Shown here: positions 18,931 to 26,166 of the stretch, piece by piece
How the letters are laid out: the number at the start of each line of letters is the position of its first letter
How positions within the stretch are numbered: position 1 is the first letter of the stretch
Source of the DNA: Rhodopirellula europaea 6C
GTDB lineage: Bacteria; Planctomycetota; Planctomycetia; Pirellulales; Pirellulaceae
Length of the DNA stretch: 64,000 nt
Assembly (NCBI RefSeq): GCF_000338295.1
Contig: NZ_ANMO01000216.1
Coordinates: 62,001 to 126,000, forward strand
Direction of reading: 5' to 3'
Notes under the pieces: generated by a model
The model's database searches: none
What the model was told of the DNA's origin: nothing
Seen by the model: only the letters and a program-made list of their open reading frames with translations
Position numbers and translations under genes: made by a program

Positions 18931-19482
18931 TCAATCGGGAAGCTTGCGGCGGAACTGAGGGCGTTTTGCTTTGGGCAACTCGGCTTGGTGCTCTTCTTGG
19001 AATCGACGACGCTCAACGGGAGTCGCGTAGTACATCAGGTAAGTATCGTTGTCGTCCAGGCATCGCCATTCCAAGCTCTTGCCGGGCGCGTCGACCTTCT
19101 TTTCGCACGCCGGAAGAATGTCGCGGTAGATCACTCGATACAGTTCGCGATCGGAAAGGTGATCGGTGAACGTGAGCTTGATGTTTTGGGAATGCAGTTG
19201 TTGGATCGTACGCTGCAGCTCGACCGACAGCGCCGCATCGTCCAGCGATTCTGGGGCGGGGATTTGTAGCGGTGGATTGAACCACTGAGCGATCGCAAGT
19301 GCTGGTGCCCGTTCCCAGGCCAGGATCGATGCGAGGTACTCGTTCTCCTTCTGAAGCGGCATGCTCCGCGTCGTCGGATCGTCGATGGAATCGTCTCGGT
19401 ATGGTTCCAACTCGTCTCGCAAGCGAGCGTTGGTGAGAATCAAATCCACCTCGTCGATCATCGGTTGACTCGTTTCACTCAT
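18931..19482 (-). CDS. Conserved-looking hypothetical protein
   Basis: 183 residues from the ATG at 19482 (MSETSQPMIDEVD); the frame extends upstream to 19608, but that part reads as non-coding. It is a soluble, charged protein without signal peptide or membrane segment. The middle part (residues ~55-140) carries long amphipathic helices and an aromatic patch (AIAQWFNPPLQIPAP), and the C-terminus is basic and Gln/Glu-rich (RRRFQEEHQAELPKAKR). I recognise no family and assign no function. It is convergent with the cbiX gene. Confidence 0.7.
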   Translation of the reverse strand: MSETSQPMIDEVDLILTNARLRDELEPYRDDSIDDPTTRSMPLQKENEYLASILAWERAPALAIAQWFNPPLQIPAPESLDDAALSVELQRTIQQLHSQNIKLTFTDHLSDRELYRVIYRDILPACEKKVDAPGKSLEWRCLDDNDTYLMYYATPVERRRFQEEHQAELPKAKRPQFRRKLPD

Positions 19483-19933
19483 GTCCTGATACCCTTCGTC
19501 CTCTAGCAAAATCGCGTGACCGGGGCCCGTACCCCGCACTCCGTTTAATTCGCGTCGACGCGACTTGCGGCGACACTCCCAAGCTATCCAGGCCGGCTCG
19601 CCGCTCAATCTAGAATTGAGTCAAAACGGCGAACTCGCCAGATTTTTGCACGCTCGCGTGTGTCTTGATCGATACGAACGTCACGATTTACCACGTTTCA
19701 CGCTTGGACAAGTGATCTTCGAGGCATGTGAGGTTCCACCTTCTTCGCTGGGGCAACCCATGTCTCTGCCCGTCGCCATCGATTCTCGCGACTCTGCAGC
19801 AACGGCCAGCCATGGCAAAACGCCGCCGATCGCGACGCCGAATGACACTGCACTCAACCTTCTTCAGGCTGAGCTGTATTCCAAAGACACATTCGGTTGA
19901 CTTCCTGCGATCGGCAACAGTCGCTTGCCAAGC

Positions 19934-20020
19934 GAAGTTGCGGGGGAAGTCGAGCGATGCCGTTCAGGCGTACGCGAGGGGCCGGCGTGAGAAACGGTTC
20001 GCACTCCCCCTCCCGCTGCG
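19934..20020 (+). repeat. Dispersed intergenic repeat, copy A
   Basis: The core at 19955-19980 (gatgccgttcaggcgtacgc inside it) recurs in inverted orientation at 27334-27359 with one mismatch in 26 bases, and weaker similarity extends on both sides. The two copies flank the recombinase and cassette array. Confidence 0.8.
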
Positions 20021-20059
20021 GCTTGTCGATCGAGTCACCAACGCGGTTTCAACGCATGT

Positions 20060-20285
20060 AGGATGGGCACTCTTGCCGTTTTATACCCCACATCTCGAAA
20101 CACCAAAGATTAGTGTCCAATTAGAGTGGATTAGTGTTCCGCCAGAGCGGTCAAGGGAACACTAATCTCCGCTGATCGAACACTAATGGTTCTTGGACAA
20201 GGGATGTTTGGCTTCGAACCGCTTGTATTCCCAACGCAAGCCGCTCCCAAAAGATGTGGGGTACAAAAAGGCACTCTTGCCCGTC
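20060..20285. repeat. Palindromic MITE-like element
   Basis: Outer imperfect inverted repeats of about 33 bases (20060-20095 and 20253-20285, gatgtggggta...cactcttgccc type) enclose an inner inverted repeat (gattagtgttcc / ggaacactaatc) and further copies of attagtgt and acactaat. No open frame of interest lies inside. It resembles a non-autonomous mobile element. Confidence 0.65.
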
Positions 20286-20653
20286 CAAGTTACGGATGTC
20301 GGCCAAGAGTGGCCAACCGACAGCAAGATGGACTCGCCCGCCACCAACGTGCGAGGTTCGCAAGACGTCACTAACACAGCACTTCAACGCTGCACAACCT
20401 CTGCTCCGGGAGGGGCGTCCCGCTTCGGGCCGGGAGTGCGGGCATGGGATCGAACGTCTCACCCGACCCTCAATCACGTTCTAGTCGTCAGAAATCTGTT
20501 GTCGATTCAGCAACGGATCTGGCCTTTGAAGACTGTCCGGCCATTCGTTGTTCCGAAAACAGGGCTGGATCGAGATGAATTCGCATTGTTTGTCACGCTT
20601 GGCTCGCTGAACGTTTTCGAAACGTGTCTTCGCCCTGTTAGTTGGAGCAGCCC

Positions 20654-22000
20654 ATGTCTCGTCTTGTCGCACCGGATGCACCCCGTCTCTATACCAATGG
20701 CCAACCCTGGCGCGACGCCCGCGGCCGAGACGCCCCGCGACACGCCGTGGAGACGGAATTCAAAGCGGAGCATGCCGTCGTCGACCTGTCGACTCAGCCG
20801 CCCAAGCCGTTGGTTGTTAAATGTCTGGTCCGCGAGTTGCGGATCCGATTTTACTCCGTCAACACCATCAAAAACTATCGCTCCGCTTGGGTCTGCTTCC
20901 TTCGCTGGTACCGAGGACCGCTGGACCAGATCGACCAAGAGGACATTCGGGACTACTTGGAACTGCTGGTCAATGGCGGCGCGTCGGCGTCGGAGTTCAG
21001 CGTCACTTTGTCGGCACTGCGAACCGGCCTGGACAAATTCTGTTTGTTGCGTTGCACGGTTGGACTGGTGTCCCCGCGAAAGTCAAAGCAATTGCCAGTC
21101 GTGATGTCCAAGAAAGAGGTCCAGCGAATGATGGAGGCCGCTCGCACGTTGCGTGACAAGTTGCTTCTCACCGTGCTGTATGCAACCGGTTTGCGAGTCT
21201 TGGAGGTCGCCCGTTTGCAGTGGTCGGACTTTGATTTCGATCGCCAACAAATTCGGGTTCAACTTGGCAAAGGCAAAAAGGATCGCTACGTCATGTTGGC
21301 CGACGATTTGTTGCCGCTGATGCGGCAGTTGTGGCGGCGCACCCAAGGAGTTGGCTACCTATTTCCTTCCGAAGACGGGCGTGTTGGCCGGCATCTTTCT
21401 CCGCGGACGATCCAACGTGCGGTCAAGCAGGCTCGGATTCTGTCGGGAATTGGCAAGGCGGTCACGCCGCACAGTTTCCGCCACAGCTTTGCGACGCACT
21501 TGATCGAATCCGGCACCGACATTCGGTTCATCCAAAAGTTGCTTGGGCACACCAATCTGGAAACCACCTCGCTGTACACCAAGGTCGCACAGATGAAAGC
21601 GACGGCGGTCGCCAGTCCACTGGATCGGTTGGGGAACGAACCTGGTTCGTCGTCGGGTTCTTCCGGTCGGCAACCGAAACCTCGGCCCTCCGTGGGTCGG
21701 ATGCGGCTCGAGGTGGATCCGAATCCCGATCCAAACGGCGCGTATGCGGTGACGTTGGGCGTTTGGCAAGAAGGTCAATTGCTTCCGTTGCCGGGAATGC
21801 GAGCGACGATGCCACGCCGAGATTGGGTTTCCTTGCAAATCCCACTGCAAGACATCTGGGAACCGACGCTGCGTTGCCTCCCCGCGGAACAACGTGAGCG
21901 ATTGGAGTCGCCCGAGTTCTTCTCGCAGGTGCAGCGAGAGGTTGCCAAGCGAATCCTGCGAATCAGGGACGCAGAACATTCTCAGGCGATCAAGACCTAA
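20654..22000 (+). CDS. Tyrosine recombinase, probable integrase of the adjacent cassette array
   Basis: 448 residues from the ATG at 20654; an in-frame TTG lies 12 bases earlier. The SAM-like N-terminal domain (~60-150) is followed by the catalytic domain with all signature residues: Arg181 in TGLRVLEVARL, His273 and Arg276 in HSFRHSFATHL, a second His in LLGHTNLETT, and the nucleophile Tyr308 in SLYTKV. The run ending SPLDRL resembles the end of integron integrases. The ~16-20-residue insertion that marks IntI before the HxxR box is not visible: the chain passes directly from GYLFPSEDG to the helix before VTPHSFRH. Instead there is a Ser/Gly linker and a C-terminal extension of ~110 residues with no recognised fold. 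It reads toward the array, with the first cassette boundary 263 bases after its stop. Confidence 0.93.
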   Translation: MSRLVAPDAPRLYTNGQPWRDARGRDAPRHAVETEFKAEHAVVDLSTQPPKPLVVKCLVRELRIRFYSVNTIKNYRSAWVCFLRWYRGPLDQIDQEDIRDYLELLVNGGASASEFSVTLSALRTGLDKFCLLRCTVGLVSPRKSKQLPVVMSKKEVQRMMEAARTLRDKLLLTVLYATGLRVLEVARLQWSDFDFDRQQIRVQLGKGKKDRYVMLADDLLPLMRQLWRRTQGVGYLFPSEDGRVGRHLSPRTIQRAVKQARILSGIGKAVTPHSFRHSFATHLIESGTDIRFIQKLLGHTNLETTSLYTKVAQMKATAVASPLDRLGNEPGSSSGSSGRQPKPRPSVGRMRLEVDPNPDPNGAYAVTLGVWQEGQLLPLPGMRATMPRRDWVSLQIPLQDIWEPTLRCLPAEQRERLESPEFFSQVQREVAKRILRIRDAEHSQAIKT

Positions 22001-22239
22001 GCCATTCGCAGATGCGAGTTGGATTCTCCCCCCGCAGGACGTTGGTCTTGTCTGCCAGCGGGGAAGGTGTGTTTGCAACCTGAATTCAGGGTGAAAAACA
22101 CCGTCGTTTGCACCCGTGCCTCGGAACCAGCAAACGCAACCCCGCGTCACGGAACCCTCGCCCGGTCGCCCAATTGCTGCAGACCGAGCCCCCTTCAGCT
22201 AAAATCAACACCCGTTCTCCCCCATTTCCAAGCATGTAC

Positions 22240-22269
22240 GACACCCTGTCGTCCAGAACCCCGTTGTGT
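22240..22269 (+). other. Candidate attI site
   Basis: The heptamer gttgtgt at 22263-22269, continuing as gttgtgtgcc, is the exact reverse complement of ggcacacaac at the left edge of the first attC (22659-22668). Start-end complementarity of this kind is a hallmark of integron cassettes, so crossover between g and tt at 22263/22264 marks the left end of cassette 1. The preceding gtcgtccagaacccc loosely resembles the gtcgtaaaaaccttcc that precedes the same heptamer in the attC sites. Confidence 0.65.
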
Positions 22270-22272
22270 GCC

Positions 22273-22659
22273 ATGGTCACTAACTTTGCCATCGCGTTTG
22301 TGGTCGCTGTCGCCATCGTCATTCTGTGGGGCTGGCTCGGAGACTGGTCCCAGAGTCGCTTGCGGCGCGACGATGACGCTTACTGGACGTCTCACACGTT
22401 GAAATGTCCGCACTGCGACGCGCCGTACCCACCAACTGCATACACCACCCGATGGATAACGTGTTCTGAATCTCCCACCAATGGTGCTTCGATCACATGC
22501 CCGTCTTGTACGGAAATCGCCTCTTTTGATCGTACGGATGACAAGCCAGTGTTCGTTTCTCTTGCGAATCGACCGCGTGAATGCGCCAACTGCGGTGAAC
22601 GCTTCAATGGGAAACCGGATTCCGCGTGTCCGGTTTGCAACGTCGCTCGTAGCGCGTAG
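22273..22659 (+). CDS. Cassette 1: membrane-anchored zinc-ribbon protein
   Basis: 128 residues. The ATG at 22273 lies nine bases after the predicted crossover, the very short leader typical of cassette genes; a longer in-frame start at 22108 would cross the attI candidate and is rejected. One N-terminal membrane helix (AIAFVVAVAIVILWGWLG) precedes a cytoplasmic-looking domain with four CxxC pairs (CPHC, CPSC, CANC, CPVC), likely two zinc ribbons. The stop lies two bases before the R'' box of attC1. The function is unknown; it resembles cassette 4 in joining membrane helices to a zinc ribbon. Confidence 0.8.
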   Translation: MVTNFAIAFVVAVAIVILWGWLGDWSQSRLRRDDDAYWTSHTLKCPHCDAPYPPTAYTTRWITCSESPTNGASITCPSCTEIASFDRTDDKPVFVSLANRPRECANCGERFNGKPDSACPVCNVARSA

Positions 22660-22661
22660 GC

Positions 22662-22868
22662 ACACAACATGGTTTTTACGCTAGGCCGCTCTCCATTGGA
22701 GACTCGTTCGGCCATGAACGTCAATCGCTTCGGTGACGTTTTACTACGATGGAGACAGCGGCACACCCTCGCTCTTTGTTCAAACGGCGATCCTTTGGTA
22801 CGATGGCTGGTAATTCGACGCTGGTTCGCTTCGTTCGGGGTGGGTGTCGTAAAAACCTTCCGTTGTGT
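22662..22868 (+). repeat. attC-like site 1 (long form)
   Basis: R'' acacaac at 22662, L'' gtttttacg at 22672, L' cgtaaaaac at 22848 and R' gttgtgt at 22862. At 207 bases it is ~70 longer than its neighbours because of extra sequence after the first arm (about 22687-22760). Confidence 0.8.
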
Positions 22869-22878
22869 GACGCAATCT

Positions 22879-23361
22879 ATGAGCAATGGAGACCGCAACA
22901 TCACGTGGTTGCCTCCGTTGTTCACGAACGCTGGCGGTGCCGACGTCGTCGTTGGTGTCGACGCTGGCTACGATTGGGTCACGCAATACCATACAGTCGT
23001 TTCGCTCTCCGGTGATGGCTTGCCGCCTTCGATGCTCCCGCTCGTCCAACCGGGTTACGGTGGCGATTATCCCACTGCCCGCGACCTGATCACCTCCCGA
23101 CTCGAAACCGCTGGTCTTCCATCTTCGCTTGTCGATACGTTCCCATTCTTCGCGGTGGTTGACCTCGCTTTCCGATCGTCTGGCTTTTGGGCCATCAATG
23201 CTGCCGCGTGGCTCCCGCACTTTGACTTCGACGAATCGTTTGCCAATGTCCTGCTACAATTCACACTCAACAAACAACATTCGCAATCAGATCGGCATTT
23301 GGTTGCCCAACATCTTCACAAATGGGAAACGGATCGGGGCATTACGCTATTGAGACCGTAA
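22879..23361 (+). CDS. Cassette 2: hypothetical protein
   Basis: 160 residues from the ATG at 22879, 16 bases after the cassette crossover. The frame is open further upstream, but only through the attC1 repeat, so that part is not coding. The protein is soluble with no signal peptide. It has a Gly/Val/Asp-rich N-terminal part (GGADVVVGVDAGYDWVTQYH) and an aromatic C-terminal half with two acidic-hydrophobic segments (AAWLPHFDFDESFANVLLQF). I recognise no family. Intact frame and position between two attC sites make it a real cassette gene. Confidence 0.75.
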   Translation: MSNGDRNITWLPPLFTNAGGADVVVGVDAGYDWVTQYHTVVSLSGDGLPPSMLPLVQPGYGGDYPTARDLITSRLETAGLPSSLVDTFPFFAVVDLAFRSSGFWAINAAAWLPHFDFDESFANVLLQFTLNKQHSQSDRHLVAQHLHKWETDRGITLLRP

Positions 23362-23376
23362 ACGCACTTCAGCGTC

Positions 23377-23512
23377 ACCTAACATGGTTTTTACGCTAGG
23401 CCTGCGGCACACCTTCGTCCTTTGGCAACGATCGCTGGCCTTGGTACAATCTCTCGTAGTTCAGACATCGTTCGCTTCGTTTAGGGCGGTGTCATAAAAC
23501 CTTCCGTTGGGC
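23377..23512 (+). repeat. attC-like site 2 (consensus core boxes)
   Basis: R'' acctaac (23377) and R' gttgggc (23506) both fit the integron consensus RYYYAAC/GTTRRRY without mismatch. The 136-base site shares the central sequence (gctaggcc, cacaccttcgt, ctttggcaacg, cgcttcgtt) with the other copies. Confidence 0.88.
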
Positions 23513-23537
23513 GGCACCGCTCGAAAGGTAACTCTCA

Positions 23538-23735
23538 ATGACACTTGAAGATCTCGAAAAGACCATTTCACATCTGCCACCAGAGGAACTCGCGAAGTTC
23601 CGCGAATGGTTCTTGGACTTTGACGCTGCGCAATTTGACAAACGCATCGAGATCGACGCAAAAGATGGACGTCTCGATTCTCTTGCTGACGCTGCGTTGC
23701 GCGATCACTCGGCGGGCAACTCGACGCAGTTATGA
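23538..23735 (+). CDS. Cassette 3: antitoxin of a RelE/ParE-like toxin pair
   Basis: 65 residues, start 31 bases after the crossover. Small, acidic and helical, with LPPEELAKFREWFLDFDAAQFD followed by a basic-acidic segment and GRLDSLADAAL; this pattern is familiar from small antitoxins encoded before RelE/ParE-fold toxins. The stop overlaps the next gene's ATG (ATGA at 23732-23735), the usual coupling of antitoxin and toxin. It should bind and neutralise the product of the next gene and may repress the shared promoter. Identification rests on size, pairing and pattern. Confidence 0.8.
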   Translation: MTLEDLEKTISHLPPEELAKFREWFLDFDAAQFDKRIEIDAKDGRLDSLADAALRDHSAGNSTQL

Positions 23736-23989
23736 ATCACCACGCAAGCCCGTCGTTCTGGGAATGCTACAAGCAACTGCCCGAAGCAATACGGAAGTTG
23801 GCCGATAAGAATTTCGCACTGCTCAGAACTGACCCAACGCACCCGTCACTACATTTCAAAAAAGTGGGGCGATTTCGATCTGCGCGTGTCGGCAGATACT
23901 ACCGTGCATTGGCCGTTGAATCCGATGATGGATTGCTGTGGTTCTGGATTGGCAATCATGCGGAATACGAACGCTTGATCGGCGCGTAG
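23732..23989 (+). CDS. Cassette 3: RelE/ParE-superfamily toxin
   Basis: 85 residues. The sequence has the RelE/ParE-fold layout: helices with SFWECYKQLPEAIRKLADKNF, then HPSLHFKKVGRFRSARVGRYYRALAV and a final strand with LWFWIGNHAEYERLIG. This subfamily occurs widely beside short antitoxins of the type encoded just upstream. The expected activity is growth inhibition, by mRNA cleavage or gyrase poisoning; which one cannot be told. It is the only toxin in the array with an intact frame. The stop is 6 bases before the R'' box of attC3. Toxin-antitoxin cassettes are known to stabilise large integron arrays. Confidence 0.85.
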   Translation: MNHHASPSFWECYKQLPEAIRKLADKNFALLRTDPTHPSLHFKKVGRFRSARVGRYYRALAVESDDGLLWFWIGNHAEYERLIGA

Positions 23990-23994
23990 GTGCC

Positions 23995-24134
23995 GCCCAA
24001 CATGGTTATTACGCTGAGGCTTTTCGGGCACACCTTGGTTCTTTGGCAACGGGCCTTGGCCTTAGTACAATTTCCTGTAGTTCATGCATCGCTCGCTTCG
24101 TTCAGGGCGGTGTCGTAAAAACCTTCCGTTGTGC
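23995..24134 (+). repeat. attC-like site 3
   Basis: R'' gcccaac at 23995 fits consensus; R' gttgtgc at 24128. The 13-base ggtgccgcccaac here is an exact complement of the cassette 3 start at 23506. Confidence 0.87.
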
Positions 24135-24153
24135 GACCTACCGCGAGGGCCTC

Positions 24154-24471
24154 ATGGGACAACCTCTCTGGCTCGGCCTCCTAAATGTCTCGGTCATGCC
24201 AACATTTATCGGTACATCGCTGCTGTTCTACGTGGCGCAGCGCTTCGACTGGTGGTTCGGTTACACAATCTTGCTCTTCGTACCGTTCTGGGTGCTCGGC
24301 TTCTTCGTTTGGAATTTCGGCGCTGGGTTGCTGATCGACCGACTGTTGTCAAATCGCCCCAGTGCGGCGGTTGGCCCTCCTTGTCCCCACTGCACAAAAC
24401 CTCTCGCATCAAAATACGCACAGCAATGCCTTCACTGCGGTGCTGACTGGCACAATTCACGTACTGCGTAG
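24154..24471 (+). CDS. Cassette 4: membrane protein with C-terminal zinc ribbon
   Basis: 105 residues from the ATG at 24154, 25 bases after the crossover; the longer open frame upstream (from 23938) runs through the attC repeat and is not coding. Two membrane helices (GLLNVSVMPTFIGTSLLFYV and ILLFVPFWVLGFFVW) come first, followed by a zinc ribbon with CPHC and CLHC pairs and an HNSRTA end. It is the mirror image in plan of cassette 1. No known family; function unknown. Confidence 0.78.
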   Translation: MGQPLWLGLLNVSVMPTFIGTSLLFYVAQRFDWWFGYTILLFVPFWVLGFFVWNFGAGLLIDRLLSNRPSAAVGPPCPHCTKPLASKYAQQCLHCGADWHNSRTA

Positions 24472-24481
24472 GTTGCCGGTC

Positions 24482-24618
24482 GCACAACATGGTTTTTACG
24501 CTAGGCCTCCGGCACACCTTCCTTGGTTGGTCACGCGGGCTGGCATTGGTACAATCTTCCGTAGTTTGAACATCGCTCGCTTCGTTCAGGGCGTTGTCGT
24601 AAAAACCTTCCGTTGTGT
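24482..24618 (+). repeat. attC-like site 4
   Basis: R'' gcacaac at 24482, R' gttgtgt at 24612. The flank ggtcgcacaac is an exact 11-base complement of the cassette 4 start at 24128. Confidence 0.87.
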
Positions 24619-24622
24619 GACC

Positions 24623-24908
24623 CTATAGCGAACGGATGTCGCGGTCTCCGGCGAATACGCGCGCGACTTCGATACCGTTCTTGATTGGCCTGAAGAATTA
24701 TGACGTAGCGACCAACAACACTGCTACGAATCTCGGCACCGAACTCTGGCCGCCGCTCTCCAAATTCCGGAGTTGCGGCTATTAGCTTGCACTTCTCTTC
24801 AATCTTTTCGACCCAATTTGCCGCGGAGATGGGTTTATCGCGTGCGATATAATCGTAGATGTCCGACAAATCCTGCTGGGCGGACGGCGCGATTATCAAT
24901 CTTGCCAT
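24623..24908 (-). pseudogene. parE: Cassette 5: ParE-type toxin broken by a frameshift
   Basis: The ParE fold is clear at the start (MARLIIAPSAQQDLSDIYDY, then ANWVEKIEEKC and RPEFGAEIRSSVVGRYVI). After RYVI the frame goes wrong; shifting by one base restores the normal end RPIKNGIEVARVFAGDRDIRSL with a stop at 24623-24625. The simplest explanation is one extra T near 24698-24699 on the plus strand. Without the shift the frame runs on through the attC4 repeat to 24531, which is not a plausible protein. The gene lies opposite to the array direction and overlaps the parD stop by one base. Sequencing error is the main alternative. Confidence 0.82.
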
Positions 24909-25150
24909 TACTCGGCGGACTCCATCGCAATTCTTGCGCGATCTCGCAACTGCGCGAACACCACCTCACCGTCGATTCCCTGGCCGGCGTCTAGTTCATC
25001 AATTCCCTTTTGTACTTCCGCACGCAACTGTTGTTGGCTTTTCAACAATTGCACGCCCGCCGCAACGGCCGCTTCAGCTGACTCGAACTGTCCTGACGCT
25101 ACCAATCCCCTTACGAATTGCATCGCATCGGGGCTGAGCTGTACATTCAT
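24908..25150 (-). CDS. parD: Cassette 5: ParD-type antitoxin
   Basis: 80 residues from the ATG at 25150 (a Met four codons earlier is also possible). The N-terminal part looks like the ribbon-helix-helix DNA-binding region of ParD (MNVQLSPDAMQFVRGLVASG, then FESAEAAVAAGVQLL), and the C-terminal tail, rich in Gln/Glu/Asp with GIDELDAGQGIDGE, is the toxin-wrapping segment. It precedes the damaged parE on the reverse strand, with TAATG overlap. It should still be able to bind DNA and any ParE homologue. Being reverse-oriented, it needs its own promoter within the cassette, between 25150 and attC5. Confidence 0.88.
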   Translation of the reverse strand: MNVQLSPDAMQFVRGLVASGQFESAEAAVAAGVQLLKSQQQLRAEVQKGIDELDAGQGIDGEVVFAQLRDRARIAMESAE

Positions 25151-25178
25151 GGAGACCTCCAACCGGGGCTACCGGGTC

Positions 25179-25317
25179 ACACAACATGAGTTTTTCGCTA
25201 AGGCCCTGCGGGCACACCTTCGATGTGGTGCAGGCCTAGCTCCCATTATACAATCAAATCTTGTTAAGGACATCTGCGCGTTGATAGTGGCGGTGTCGTA
25301 AAAAACTTCCGTTGTCA
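25179..25317 (+). repeat. attC-like site 5 (variant centre)
   Basis: R'' acacaac at 25179, R' gttgtca at 25311. The flank gggtcacacaac is an exact 12-base complement of the cassette 5 start. The central part (ccattatacaatcaaatc) differs from sites 2-4 and 6 but is shared with site 7. Confidence 0.85.
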
Positions 25318-25333
25318 GACGCTAGTCGATCAT

Positions 25334-25729
25334 TTGGCCAACCCGTATCAATCTCCATCCACCAGCGTCGAGCCCAAATTGCTGCGATCTGTTGCACCGC
25401 GCTGGTTTGCTTCGGCAATAGCAACGTCTGCAGTTGGTGCTGCAATCTGGACGTTTGCAACGGCAGCATACGACGCCAGTGAAGAACCATTTGTTGGCAA
25501 CTTTGACGTAGTCGACTGGCTTGTAATGTTCGTTGGTGGTGGTCTTGGCGTTCTGTTCTGGTTCGGATGGGCCTGCGCGATTATGTGGGCCGTGGTCCGC
25601 CGATGGTGGTCCGTCTCAATGATTTTCCTTCTGCTCATTGCAATTCCCATTGGCTATTTACATAGCTGGTGCTTAACTGGCTACCTTGGAGACCGGCGGG
25701 CAGCGATTGAGATGCAGGCTCAGCCCTAG
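25334..25729 (+). CDS. Cassette 6: NPYQSP-type small membrane protein
   Basis: 131 residues from a TTG at 25334, 22 bases after the crossover. The protein opens with MANPYQSPS, the short NPYxSP signature that precedes membrane segments in many planctomycete proteins of unknown role. Three membrane helices follow (around AIATSAVGAAIWTFATAA, WLVMFVGGGLGVLFWFGWAC and MIFLLLIAIPIGYLHSW). The frame is intact and ends 11 bases before attC6. The motif suggests the cassette was made from a planctomycete gene and not imported from a distant phylum; this is inference. Confidence 0.78.
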   Translation: MANPYQSPSTSVEPKLLRSVAPRWFASAIATSAVGAAIWTFATAAYDASEEPFVGNFDVVDWLVMFVGGGLGVLFWFGWACAIMWAVVRRWWSVSMIFLLLIAIPIGYLHSWCLTGYLGDRRAAIEMQAQP

Positions 25730-25740
25730 TGGATCGCGTC

Positions 25741-25877
25741 TGACAACATGGTTTTTACGCTAGGCCTTCGGCGCACCTTCGTTCTTTGGCAACGGGCGGT
25801 GGCATTGGTACAGTTTCCCGTAGTTCAGACATTGTTTGCTTCGTTTAGGGCGGTGTCGTAAAAAACTTCCGTTCTGT
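25741..25877 (+). repeat. attC-like site 6
   Basis: R'' tgacaac at 25741, R' gttctgt at 25871. The flank gcgtctgacaac is an exact 12-base complement of the cassette 6 start. The R' box departs from the others (gttc instead of gttg). Confidence 0.84.
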
Positions 25878-25881
25878 GACC

Positions 25882-26166
25882 TTAGATTTTTGGTTCGTCA
25901 AAATCCCCTCGAATAACTCGGACGATCTCAAGGAATCCTTCGACGCGGCAAAAGAAAATCACGTAGCTGCCAACGTACGTGGATCGAATCTCGTTGCCAA
26001 GTTCCGGACGCGCATCGCCGACATCGGGATCCTTGGCCAACAAACAACACTTCTCGCGAAGCTTTTGAACCAATTGACGGGCCGCGACTGGTTTATCGCG
26101 GGCAATGAATCGAGCGATCTACTTGAGGTCTTCTTTCGATTCCGCAGAATAGCGAAGTCTCGGCAT
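25882..26166 (-). pseudogene. parE: Cassette 7: ParE-type toxin with premature stop
   Basis: From the ATG at 26166 the frame reads MPRLRYSAESKEDLK, then a TAG codon (cta on the plus strand, 26119-26121), then continues in the same frame as IARFIARDKPVAARQLVQKL and on through LGNEIRSTYVGSYVIFF to a natural stop at 25882. Both sides of the stop match the ParE pattern, so this is a single nonsense mutation at codon 16. Restarting at the downstream Met (MVQKL, 26073) would give a 63-residue protein missing the first helices. It is the second broken ParE in the array. Confidence 0.82.

Larger units (their letters stand above)
19483..20653. other. 1.2-kb gene-free stretch holding repeats
   Basis: No convincing gene. 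Short open frames here lack family signatures and overlap repeats. The stretch holds a dispersed repeat (19934-20020), a palindromic element (20060-20285) and a GC-rich segment near 20400-20450. It separates the hypothetical gene from the recombinase. Confidence 0.6.

Noticed and set aside
19565-19900. 111-codon plus-strand frame before the recombinase
   Set aside because: No recognisable motif, starts inside the hypothetical gene's upstream region and ends in repeats.
22108-22272. Longer start for the cassette 1 protein
   Set aside because: The extension would cross the attI candidate and lacks membrane or zinc-ribbon features; the ATG at 22273 is right after the crossover.
26119-26121. TAG in parE read as pyrrolysine
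   Set aside because: No Pyl machinery is expected in this group and a nonsense mutation is simpler, given the other lesion in the sister parE.
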